NCBI RefSeq assembly: GCF_004359575.1
Contig: NZ_SCWF01000002.1
Location: 1-64,000 of the forward strand
Source of the DNA: Macrococcus bovicus
GTDB lineage: Bacteria > Bacillota > Bacilli > Staphylococcales > Staphylococcaceae
Direction of reading: 5' to 3'
DNA: 64,000 nt
The notes below the pieces were generated by a model, which was given only the letters and a program-made list of their open reading frames with translations, was not told where the DNA came from and made no database searches. Positions 33,810-42,261 of this stretch are shown piece by piece. Position 1 is the stretch's first letter; the number at the start of each line of letters is the position of its first letter. Made by a program: the position numbers and the translations under genes.

Positions 33810-35525
33810 ATGCAGGTTGATCAACATTATTTTAGAGGATTTGTCTTAACTGAACAGCCCATCACTGGACAGGAGATCAAGACTTTAAAGATCGGTTCGT
33901 ATATTCTGTCACATTCCCCGGATTTGCCCGTGACGGAATATAAGGGCGAGCGTCATCTCATCCTTCTCGGCTACGCCGTGATGGAAGATATTTCACTTTC
34001 TACCCGCGATATCCTGAAGATGCTCGATACGAACCCGGCTGATCAGCAGGCATTACTGAACCGCATGAACGGCCGCTATATATTACTGGTAGGGGAGGAC
34101 GACCTGAAAGTCTATCCGGATGCCACAACGCTGCGGCCGGTCTTCTATCATGAATCACTGCCCATTGCGGCATCTCATAGCGGACTCGCTGCCTATGTCG
34201 CGAAGCACCACTACGAGGCAGCGGTCGCACAATACGACGGCATGATCAATGGGTATCTCGATTTTTCACGTTACCACTATATTTATAAACTGAATCCGAA
34301 CACGTATCTGTCACTGCACAACCAGCAGACCACACGTTTCTTTCCGTCAGAGGATTACGAGGTGATGGAGACGACAACGATTCTGCAGGACGCCATCCGC
34401 CATTTTACGGCGATGCGGGACTGGCTGCGTACCCAGGACACTTATCTGACGATTACAGCGGGTATTGATTCAAGGGTATCACTTGCTGTGATGCATGATA
34501 AGGCACTGCCGCTGCTGACTTACAACAGTACGGCGAAGTTATCGGCTTTTGCAGAACAGGCTTATGCGAACGATATCAGGATTGTCAGTGATATCATTTC
34601 AGATCTCGGTCTGAACCATACGTTATTCCAGATTGATGCCAATCAGTACATCAGTGACGAGACAAAGGACTATGCGCGGCAGTTTGAGTCCTCTCACTCC
34701 TACAGCTTAAGTGAGAAGCTGGCAGCAAGCGACTTCAGAGGAAAAGTGCATATCAAATCCACTATCTTTGAGCTGGCCAAGCTGCCGGTCGTGCCCCGAT
34801 ATTATGTACCTGATGACTTTTCATTCAAGGAGGTCATCAAGCGGAAGAAGCCGGAAGCCCTGACGATAGATGCTGATGAGATGATGGAATCCTATTTCCG
34901 ACGTGCTGATCTGACTGTCGCCAAAGCGCGCGGCCACTATCTGCCGGACCTCTACTATCAGGAGCAGCGGATGGGCAACTGGCACAGCAATATCACCCAG
35001 GAGACGGATAACAGTGTCGAAGTCTTTATTCTGCTGAATACACGGGAGATGCTGCGCCGGGTCACCAGCGCGAGTCTGTCTGACCGTAGACGGAAAGTGC
35101 TGCACCGCGAATGGATCAACCATTTCTGGCCGGTGCTGAACTTCTATCCCATCAATGAACAGGAGAACCTCTACACCCTCTACAAAGAACAGCAGGGTTC
35201 AGTAGAGATCGAAGGGGACGACGTCATTATTGCCGGCGATCAGGTCGTGCCGAAGTTTCCGCTCAAGAAGACAGAGGTCACCTTCAACCTGCGCAATAAA
35301 GGCACAGAACCGTGTGCAGTCAATATCATGAGTCATTATAAGAATGCTGCTGCTGTCGGCACGCTCAGCCTGCAGATAGCTGATCAATGCTACCCTTATC
35401 AGGCGCTGACGACAGGTAAGTCACTGGTCGTTGAGCCGGATGGTGTGGTCAGCGTGACGATCAAGTACAATAAGCTTTACGACCGTGAGTCCTGGCAGAA
35501 AGCTGCCAGACTGACGATAAACTAA
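33810..35525 (+). CDS. Asparagine synthase-like amidotransferase of the glycopolymer locus
   Basis: The 571-residue protein resembles class B asparagine synthases. Residues 1-200 mimic the glutaminase domain (NGRYILLVGEDDLKVYPD, then TLRPVFYH) but lack the N-terminal catalytic Cys2. Residues about 200-480 carry the ATP PP-loop as T216-A-G-I-D220-S221-R. The last 90 residues are a beta-rich extension. Relatives WbpS and WbtH amidate hexuronic acids in O-antigens, which fits the UDP-ManNAcA-forming gene upstream. Without the cysteine it would use ammonia directly or have another role. Confidence 0.65.
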   Translation: MQVDQHYFRGFVLTEQPITGQEIKTLKIGSYILSHSPDLPVTEYKGERHLILLGYAVMEDISLSTRDILKMLDTNPADQQALLNRMNGRYILLVGEDDLKVYPDATTLRPVFYHESLPIAASHSGLAAYVAKHHYEAAVAQYDGMINGYLDFSRYHYIYKLNPNTYLSLHNQQTTRFFPSEDYEVMETTTILQDAIRHFTAMRDWLRTQDTYLTITAGIDSRVSLAVMHDKALPLLTYNSTAKLSAFAEQAYANDIRIVSDIISDLGLNHTLFQIDANQYISDETKDYARQFESSHSYSLSEKLAASDFRGKVHIKSTIFELAKLPVVPRYYVPDDFSFKEVIKRKKPEALTIDADEMMESYFRRADLTVAKARGHYLPDLYYQEQRMGNWHSNITQETDNSVEVFILLNTREMLRRVTSASLSDRRRKVLHREWINHFWPVLNFYPINEQENLYTLYKEQQGSVEIEGDDVIIAGDQVVPKFPLKKTEVTFNLRNKGTEPCAVNIMSHYKNAAAVGTLSLQIADQCYPYQALTTGKSLVVEPDGVVSVTIKYNKLYDRESWQKAARLTIN

Positions 35526-35538
35526 GAAGGTGAAATAA

Positions 35539-36891
35539 ATGAAGAAAGTAACCATGTTTGTCTGGAATCATTTCACTAACGATGCGCGTGTCAACCGTGA
35601 GTGCACAGCGCTGTCAGAGAAATATGACGTCAATCTCATCGCCATCGATGATCCGAAGGACGCTTCCGTCAAACCCTATGAAGAAATCAATCCGCATTTC
35701 CATGTGACACGTGTCAGACGCTATCCGCTTGTCATCACCTGTTACCAGCAGGACAAGAACCGCTTCCTGATCACAGTCGGTGCGGTATCGACCGTGATCA
35801 GCGCGGCATTTCTCTACATCAACTGGATGCTCCTGATCTACTTTGCGTCCGCCATGCTGATGGCCGCTATGATGATCAAGATCCGCAAGTTCCGGAAGAG
35901 CTTTGTCAACGGTGCGGTCATTCTGCGCATGATCAAGGAAGGCTACAGGCAGAACGCGGATATTTACCATTCGAACGATCTGAATACCCTGCCGCAGGGG
36001 ATTGTCTGTTCGAAGCTGAGACTCAAACCGCGTAAACTGATCTACGATTCACATGAAGTGCAGTCATCACGTACAGGCTACGATCCGAAGAAAATCAAAC
36101 GGATTGAACGCTTCCTGCTGAACTTCGTTGATGAGATGATGGTTGAAAATCATACACGCGCCCAGCATAACGAGGATATCTACGGTTTCTATCCACGGAC
36201 GCTCTATAATTACTCGGAGCTCTACAACATTGACGATAAACCGAAAGTTGATCTTCACGCCCAGCTCGGTCTGCCGCAGGATGAGAAGATTCTGCTGTAT
36301 CAAGGTGGCCTGCAGCAGGGCCGGGGACTGGAACTGCTCATTGAAGCGATGCCGCAGATCAAAGAGGGGACGCTCGTCTTCCTCGGTGCCGGTAAGCTGG
36401 AGAAGAAACTGAAGGAACTGGCCGCAGCAAGTCCGGCGAAGGACCGCATCAAGTTCATCCCGAAAGTGCATTTCAAAGAGCTGCCTTCCTATACAAGAGA
36501 AGCCTACCTCGGCTTCCAGGTGCTGCAGAATATCTGTTTCAACCATTATTCGGCATCGTCCAATAAGCTGTTCGAATATATCATGGCGCACGTACCTGTT
36601 GTCAGCTGTTCATTCCCTGAAGTGAAGAAAGTCGTAGAAGGCGAACAGGTCGGCCTGGCTGTCGATAGTCATTCCGCAACAGAAATTGCGGGTGCTGTCA
36701 ATACGCTGCTCAAGGATCCGGCGCTCCGCAACAGGCTGTCAGAGAACTGCAAGACAGCGAAACTGAAATATAACTGGGACGTTGAACAGCAGAAGCTCTA
36801 TGACACTTACACCGCTGTGGAGAATAAAGAAGTGGGCTGGCTGTCGACTGACCAGACGCGCTTCACGAAGGATGGTGAGGTTATTGTCTAA
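35539..36891 (+). CDS. GT4-family glycosyltransferase with membrane hairpin
   Basis: This 450-residue GT-B enzyme has the donor-site segment YQGGLQQGRGLELLIEA and the acidic motif SSNKLFEYIMAHVPVV. Two hydrophobic helices interrupt the N-terminal domain at about 77-113, so it should sit on the inner face of the membrane near the lipid-linked acceptor. GGTGAAA precedes the ATG. Its end overlaps the ATPase gene by 20 bases. Confidence 0.85.
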   Translation: MKKVTMFVWNHFTNDARVNRECTALSEKYDVNLIAIDDPKDASVKPYEEINPHFHVTRVRRYPLVITCYQQDKNRFLITVGAVSTVISAAFLYINWMLLIYFASAMLMAAMMIKIRKFRKSFVNGAVILRMIKEGYRQNADIYHSNDLNTLPQGIVCSKLRLKPRKLIYDSHEVQSSRTGYDPKKIKRIERFLLNFVDEMMVENHTRAQHNEDIYGFYPRTLYNYSELYNIDDKPKVDLHAQLGLPQDEKILLYQGGLQQGRGLELLIEAMPQIKEGTLVFLGAGKLEKKLKELAAASPAKDRIKFIPKVHFKELPSYTREAYLGFQVLQNICFNHYSASSNKLFEYIMAHVPVVSCSFPEVKKVVEGEQVGLAVDSHSATEIAGAVNTLLKDPALRNRLSENCKTAKLKYNWDVEQQKLYDTYTAVENKEVGWLSTDQTRFTKDGEVIV

Positions 36892-37786
36892 AGTCAAAGT
36901 CAGCCATGTCTCGAAAGTCTATGACCTGAATAACAGTAAGAAAGATAAGCTCATCTCCCTTTTTACGTTCGGTAACTTCTATAAGGAGAAACCGTACTAC
37001 GCGCTCCGGGATGTGTCGTTTGAAGTGGAGGCCGGGGATTCAGTCGGCATCATCGGGCTGAACGGCTCAGGTAAGTCAACCTTGTCGAATATCCTCGGGG
37101 AAGTGACACAGGCCACATCGGGCACGATTGAGATAGAAGGACGAAGCTCACTCATCGCCATTTCAGCGGGTCTTAATAACGAGCTGACAGGGGTCGAGAA
37201 CATCAAGATGAAATGTCTGATGCACGGCATGAGCGAGAAGGAAGTCAACGAGAAGTTCGATGATATCGTGGCGTTCAGTGAGCTGGACGAATTTATCTAT
37301 CAGCCGATCAAGTCATACTCAAGCGGTATGCGGTCACGTCTCGGCTTCGCCATAGCGATTCATACAGAACCGGATGTGCTGATTGTCGACGAGGCGCTGT
37401 CAGTCGGTGACGAGACGTTCTCCAACAAATGTATCGCCAAGATGCGTGAGTTCCAGGAGAAAGGCGTGACGATCTTCTTCGTCTCGCATTCAACCTCACA
37501 GATCAAGAAGATGTGTAACAAGGCGCTCTGGCTGCAGTTCGGTGAGGTCACGGAATACGGTGACGTCAAGACGGTGACGGACAGCTACGCGAAATATATG
37601 CGTGTCTACAGACATAAGCCGAAAGAAGAACAGCTGGCCTATAAGAAAGAGATGATCGCAAGACAGCAGGAACGCGGTGAGGCCTTCCTGAAAGATAAAG
37701 AGAAGAAGAGCCCGGTCGATTACCTCATCGGCTTTGCGCTGACCGGTCTGCTTGCAGCTGGCACCTATTTCCAGCTCTTCCACTAA
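36872..37786 (+). CDS. tagH: TagH-type ABC exporter ATPase
   Basis: This ATPase drives export of the polymer through the TagG-like permease. The 304-residue protein has Walker A GLNGSGKS near residue 60, the TagH/Wzt-type segment LIAISAGLNNELTG, the signature YSSGMRSRLGFA and Walker B VLIVDEA, with FVSHS as H-loop. A hydrophobic helix closes the C-terminus (LIGFALTGLLAAGTYFQLF), as on some TagH proteins. The start is ambiguous between ATG 36872, GTG 36875 and TTG 36884, all inside the previous gene. Confidence 0.88.
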   Translation: MVRLLSKVKVSHVSKVYDLNNSKKDKLISLFTFGNFYKEKPYYALRDVSFEVEAGDSVGIIGLNGSGKSTLSNILGEVTQATSGTIEIEGRSSLIAISAGLNNELTGVENIKMKCLMHGMSEKEVNEKFDDIVAFSELDEFIYQPIKSYSSGMRSRLGFAIAIHTEPDVLIVDEALSVGDETFSNKCIAKMREFQEKGVTIFFVSHSTSQIKKMCNKALWLQFGEVTEYGDVKTVTDSYAKYMRVYRHKPKEEQLAYKKEMIARQQERGEAFLKDKEKKSPVDYLIGFALTGLLAAGTYFQLFH

Positions 37787-37819
37787 AAAAGACTCCCATT
37801 CCTATGGGAGTCTTTTTAT
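37785..37819. terminator. Bidirectional terminator after tagH
   Basis: AAAAAGACTCCCAT and ATGGGAGTCTTTTT pair over 14 bases around a short loop, with A and T runs outside. It serves the exporter locus and the convergent hydrolase-like gene, whose stop codon it overlaps. Confidence 0.92.
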
Positions 37820-38625
37820 AATGACATCTTCTTCTGGATGGTTTCATTAAGAATCTTCAGTGTATCCTCTTTACCGAGCGGGTTATGGCCCTGCTGCTGG
37901 TTGTGATACATCAAGTATTTGATGGAGCTCATGGCCATCTTGTATTTACCGAGGTTCGCCACAAACGGTGTGAAGTGATTGTCAACATCAGATTTACATT
38001 CTAAGTTCTGCATATAGTAGATATTCGGCACGCCGTATTTCTTGAAGAAGGCGGTCGCAGATAGGCGTTCACCGTACTGTTTATTCGCTTCCACCTTATC
38101 GTCGGTTCCAAGGAGCCGCTCCAGCATCTTTATCACTGCACTCTCGTGATAGCGGAGCACATAAGTCTGCGGGTTATTGACAAGGGCCATGCTGCCCGTA
38201 TCCAGACTGGCAAGCAGCAGGGACATATAACCGCCGGCAGAAGAACCGAAATAGATCGTATGGGCACTGTCCAGGTTCAGCAGTGCTCTGAACTTCAGCG
38301 CGAAGGCGGAATAATCCTGGAGATAATGACGGTCAGGTGTGCCGACCCCCCAGCCGAGTGTCAGGCCGTTATCGTGGAGTGAACGGTCATCCACAAAGAG
38401 ACAGTTCGCCTGGATATCTTCAGACCAGGAATACCGGTTGAACGTCGGCAGCTGGCTTTTGGACGGGTCATAGGCACCGTTTGAGAAGACCACCAGTTCA
38501 GGGTTGCCTGTCTTAAAGTGGGTTCTGAAATAGAAATCAAGTCCATCTTTCATCACCTGAATGGTTTCCACTGCATCAAACGTCAGGTCTTCGAGTGTCA
38601 TCGTGTCATAGTGAAGAGTTTTCAT
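37816..38625 (-). CDS. Alpha/beta hydrolase-like protein beside the glycopolymer locus
   Basis: The 269-residue soluble protein has a nucleophile-elbow-like motif, YFGSSAGGYMSLLLA, near residue 128 and an N-terminal beta-rich part (LVVFSNGAYDPSKSQLPTF). The GxSxGG form resembles esterases and Asp2-like proteins that modify surface glycans or glycoproteins. A catalytic histidine is not clearly placed. It is monocistronic and convergent with the exporter operon. An acyl-transfer or deacylase role on the polymer is a guess. Confidence 0.6.
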   Translation of the reverse strand: MKTLHYDTMTLEDLTFDAVETIQVMKDGLDFYFRTHFKTGNPELVVFSNGAYDPSKSQLPTFNRYSWSEDIQANCLFVDDRSLHDNGLTLGWGVGTPDRHYLQDYSAFALKFRALLNLDSAHTIYFGSSAGGYMSLLLASLDTGSMALVNNPQTYVLRYHESAVIKMLERLLGTDDKVEANKQYGERLSATAFFKKYGVPNIYYMQNLECKSDVDNHFTPFVANLGKYKMAMSSIKYLMYHNQQQGHNPLGKEDTLKILNETIQKKMSL

Positions 38626-38764
38626 CGTATAAATCCTTTCAGTCTTTTCTTTAATTTATCATCTTTCAGTGATTAGTCAAGAAATGACGTTAACCGCTTA
38701 CATCACTCATTTAAACTGGAAAATCCTATGGTATAATGAAGCATCAACGTTAAGGGGAATGCTT

Positions 38765-39898
38765 ATGAAAAAATCACTGTTATTAGCCGGGCTGCTCATG
38801 CTGGCCGGCTGCAGTCAGCAGGACAAGACAACAGCAGAACCGGCACCAAAGGAGACGGTAGAGACGACAACGGAAGCACCATGATCAGAGAAGCCGTCAA
38901 CTGAAACTGCAGCATCCGATACGACCCGGATGAAGCACCTCGCCAGTCTGGCTGAAGGACCTATCACACCGAAGTCGGTGGTCGCGAACGGCCACGGTCA
39001 GCTGATTGCGAACAATATGATGTATCAGCATACCGTCACGCTTTATGATGCCAAATCCCGCAGGCTGACCCAGACACTCAGTGACAAGACGGATCTGTCT
39101 GCCATCGGTATCCATCAAGAAGTCAGCGGCGCACCTGTTGAAGCCGTGTGGACGAGAGACGGCAAGTCTGCCTATGTGTCTCAGTACCAGCTGACAGGGC
39201 TCGGTGCTGAAGCAGAAGACGAATGTACAGCAGGCACGGGTATCCAGCCGTCAGCTGTCTATCGCTATTCCCTTGATAAGAAAGACTGGGATCAGGTCAT
39301 TCAGGTCGGCCGGGTGCCGAAATATGTCGCACTGACCCCGGACAACAAGCAGCTGCTCGTCTCCAACTGGTGTGACAAGTCGCTGTCTGTCGTCGATACA
39401 AAGACCGCAAAGGAAAGAAAGAGAATCCCGCTGAACTCGATGCCCCGCGGTATCGTCACGCTGAAAGACAATCATACGACCTACGTGACAGCGATGTACG
39501 CCGATGAAATCTACCGCGTCAACCTGACCACCGGTAAAAGTGAAGTCGCACTGAAGACAGGCAGCCGTCCGCGTCACCTGGTCATTGATGACTAGGAGCA
39601 TATCTATCTCACCGTCGCCAGTGCCAATGAACTCATCAAGATGGACAGGAATGCGCGCATACTCGCGAGGACACAGACCGGGCAGGAACCGCGGTCGATG
39701 ACGCTAGCACAGGACAACAAATCCCTGTATGTCGTCAACTACAACGAAGACACGGCATCCAAATTTGATACAGCGACACTTAAGCCGCTGCAGAAAGTAA
39801 GGACCGGGCATATGCCGATCGGTATTACCTATGAACCTGTGACGCACACTGTCTGGGTGGCCAATTACAGCGGCTCACTGGATGTCTACAGCCAATAG
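38765..39898 (+). pseudogene. YVTN-like beta-propeller lipoprotein gene with two in-frame stops
   Basis: One continuous frame is broken by TGA at 38882-38884 and TAG at 39593-39595, with no frameshift. The start is a lipoprotein signal peptide (MKKSLLLAGLLMLAGC) after AAGGGG, followed by a Thr/Glu linker. The middle part carries propeller blades of the YVTN/surface-repeat type (VGRVPKYVALTPDNKQLLVSN, SMPRGIVTLKD). The last part continues with SLYVVNYNEDTASKFD and MPIGITYEPVTHTVWVANY. Intact it would give about 377 residues, anchored outside the cell. The fragments remain well preserved, so inactivation looks recent. Confidence 0.8.
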
Positions 39899-39954
39899 AA
39901 GTATCCGTCCTGAAATGCTATAATAGACGGACTATACTAAAAGGTGAGAGAAAT

Positions 39955-41130
39955 ATGAAGATACTACTCGTAACACAGAACTTCTATCCGGAAATCGGCT
40001 CCGGCGCGAACCGCTTCAGAAATCTGTACAAGCATCTATCGGGACACCATCAGGTCGACGTGCTGACGACAGAGCCGAGCTATCCGAACGAGAAGATGTA
40101 TCAGGACCAGAAGTTCTGGTACGATGAACAGATCAACCAGTCAGCTGACATCAAGCGCATCAAGATGCGCACCTCCAAGCAGAGCAGATCCATGGCGATG
40201 CGTCTCCTCTATTACTTTGAGCTCGGGCTTAAAGTCAGAAGAACCATCAGGAAGCAGCAGGCAGCCTATGATGTCCTCTATGTCACGACACCGAATATCT
40301 TTATGCCGTGGGCGGCGTTCTTCGGTCAGAGACATGAGACGAAAAGAGTGCTCGAGGTCCGGGACCTGTGGCCGGATTCACTGACCGGCATCGACAAGCT
40401 CAAGTCATTCAAGTTCATCTTCCCGGTCCTGAAATTTCTCGAGAAGCGGATGTACCGCGTGTCAGACACAATCATCATCAATAACGAAGGCTTCAGGGCC
40501 CATATAGAGCAGCTGGCGCCACAAGTCAAGCAGTATTACTTCCCGAATGCCTTCAATCAGGAAGAGCTTGCCTTCAGTGAAGTGACCGAAAACTTCAAGG
40601 TCATCTATACCGGCAATATCGGCTTCGCCCAGAGCTATGACCAGCTGATTGAAGTAGCAGAAGGACTGGAAGAAAGAGGCATCTATTTCAACGCCGTCGT
40701 CTACGGTATGAATGCCCATAACTTCTTCAACTATATCCAGGAGCATAACTTCAAATATGTGACTGCCTATCATGAGAAAAGCCGGCAGGAATGCCTCGAG
40801 ATGATCCGCACGCATAATATCCAGCTCTCCCTCTTAAAGGAGACAGATACCTTCCTGACGGTTCTCCCCGGTAAGATCATCGACGGCATCGGCTGCGGTG
40901 TACCGGTCGTCACGAACCTCGGCGGCTATGCCAATCAGCTGATCAACGACAATCAGGTCGGTTACGCGAAAGAACGGGCGACAACAACAGAGATACTCGA
41001 TGCGATTGAACAGATTAAGCATAACCATGCACTCGAACAGCAGATGCGGGAAAATGCACGGACGCTCGTACAGGAAGAGTTTCTGTGGGAGAAGAATATT
41101 AAGAAGCTGGAAGAAGTATTGAAACAATAA
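39955..41130 (+). CDS. GT4-family glycosyltransferase (WbuB-like)
   Basis: This 391-residue GT-B enzyme starts MKILLVTQNFYPEIGSGANR and has EVRDLWPDSL, both typical of WbuB/CapM-like transferases of N-acetylated amino sugars. The donor side shows VIYTGNIGFAQSYDQL and the acidic region KIIDGIGCGVPVV. AAGGTGAG precedes the ATG. It sits between the broken lipoprotein gene and galU as a single-gene unit and may act on the ABC-exported polymer. Confidence 0.83.
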   Translation: MKILLVTQNFYPEIGSGANRFRNLYKHLSGHHQVDVLTTEPSYPNEKMYQDQKFWYDEQINQSADIKRIKMRTSKQSRSMAMRLLYYFELGLKVRRTIRKQQAAYDVLYVTTPNIFMPWAAFFGQRHETKRVLEVRDLWPDSLTGIDKLKSFKFIFPVLKFLEKRMYRVSDTIIINNEGFRAHIEQLAPQVKQYYFPNAFNQEELAFSEVTENFKVIYTGNIGFAQSYDQLIEVAEGLEERGIYFNAVVYGMNAHNFFNYIQEHNFKYVTAYHEKSRQECLEMIRTHNIQLSLLKETDTFLTVLPGKIIDGIGCGVPVVTNLGGYANQLINDNQVGYAKERATTTEILDAIEQIKHNHALEQQMRENARTLVQEEFLWEKNIKKLEEVLKQ

Positions 41131-41160
41131 AAGCGATCCGCCAAGTGCGGATCGCTTTTT
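41129..41160. terminator. Bidirectional terminator between the GT4 gene and galU
   Basis: AAAAGCGATCCGC (41129-41141) pairs with GCGGATCGCTTTT (41147-41159), followed by T residues. It spans the stop codons of both convergent genes. Confidence 0.92.
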
Positions 41161-42031
41161 ATTGATGGCGTTTAATTAAATCCTCCATAAAGGGAAGCAG
41201 TTCCTCCTTTAAGTCTGACCGCATCGCATACTCCAGTGTCGTTGTTACAAATCCTAGTTTATCACCGACATCATAACGGCTGCCCTCGAAGTCATAAGCA
41301 TAGACGCTTGTGGCTTCATTGACTTTCTGGATGGCGTCCGTCAGCTGGATTTCTCCGCCTGTGCCGATTTCCTGGGCATCCAGATAGTCGAAGATATCCG
41401 GTGTCAGGACGTATCTGCCCATGATGGCGAGCCGGGAATCCGTCGTGCCGAGTTTCGGTTTCTCGATCAGGCGGTCCACTTTGTACATGCGGCCTTCTTG
41501 TTCTGAACTCTCGATAATACCGTAACGCTCAGTATCCTCCCTGGTGACCGTTTTGGCGCCAATCACCGAAGTACCCGTCTGCTCGTAGACATCCATCAGC
41601 TGCTTGATGGCAGGGACCTCAGCGTCCACAATATCATCACCGAGCAGTACAGCGAACGCTTCATCACCGATAAACTGTTTCGCAGTCCAGATGGCATGGC
41701 CCAATCCGCGCGGTGATTTCTGTCTGACATAGAAGATGTTCGCTAAATTCGTTGAATGTTCAACCTTCTCAAGCAGATCAGTCTTATTCTTCTCCTTCAA
41801 GTTCAGTTCGAGTTCCAGCTGAGAATCGAAATGGTCTTCAATGGCACGCTTATGTTTGCCGGTGACGATAATGATGTCTTCAATACCGGCAGCGACTGCT
41901 TCTTCAACTATGTACTGAATGGTCGGTGTATCGAGTACCGGCAGCATCTCCTTCGGCATTGCTTTAGTGGCAGGCAGAAAGCGCGAGCCGAGTCCTGCTG
42001 CAGGAATAATGGCTTTCGTAATTTTCTTCAT
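41159..42031 (-). CDS. galU: UTP-glucose-1-phosphate uridylyltransferase
   Basis: The enzyme makes UDP-glucose for UgtP glycolipids and surface polysaccharides. The 290-residue protein has the nucleotidyltransferase signature [21 protein letters not shown] at the start, [17 protein letters not shown] and [10 protein letters not shown], all typical of GalU/GtaB. GAGGAAA precedes the ATG. It is divergent from the capsule genes. Confidence 0.96.
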   Translation of the reverse strand: MKKITKAIIPAAGLGSRFLPATKAMPKEMLPVLDTPTIQYIVEEAVAAGIEDIIIVTGKHKRAIEDHFDSQLELELNLKEKNKTDLLEKVEHSTNLANIFYVRQKSPRGLGHAIWTAKQFIGDEAFAVLLGDDIVDAEVPAIKQLMDVYEQTGTSVIGAKTVTREDTERYGIIESSEQEGRMYKVDRLIEKPKLGTTDSRLAIMGRYVLTPDIFDYLDAQEIGTGGEIQLTDAIQKVNEATSVYAYDFEGSRYDVGDKLGFVTTTLEYAMRSDLKEELLPFMEDLIKRHQ

Positions 42032-42261
42032 CTACATTTCCTCACACGTTATATTTACTCATATCATAACAGAAGGGACGCTGGCATGTCATTCATACAT
42101 ACCAAGGAGGAGTATCATCGTATAATAGTACATCACATTAAATATGAAAAAAACATAGGTAATCTGTATTTTTTTAGAAAATGGACTAGTAATTCAATAA
42201 TTCTTTAGTAAAATAAATGTAAGAGTATTTTCAAGATTTTGATGAGGAGTGCATAACATAC
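42032..42261. promoter_or_regulatory. Divergent upstream region of galU and the capsule locus
   Basis: The 230 bases become AT-rich toward capD. A TATAAT is at 42121-42126 and an AAGGAGGAG at 42104-42112 has no start codon behind it. The capD ribosome site is GAGGAG at 42244-42249. The position of the capsule promoter is not clear. Confidence 0.4.

Noticed and set aside
38765-39898. Programmed readthrough or selenocysteine use at the two in-frame stops
   Set aside because: Two different stop types 700 bases apart, no visible recoding stem-loop, and a propeller protein with no need for selenocysteine make simple inactivation more likely.
42101-42130. AAGGAGGAG as the ribosome site of a leader peptide before capD
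   Set aside because: No ATG, GTG or TTG follows at a workable distance in an open frame.
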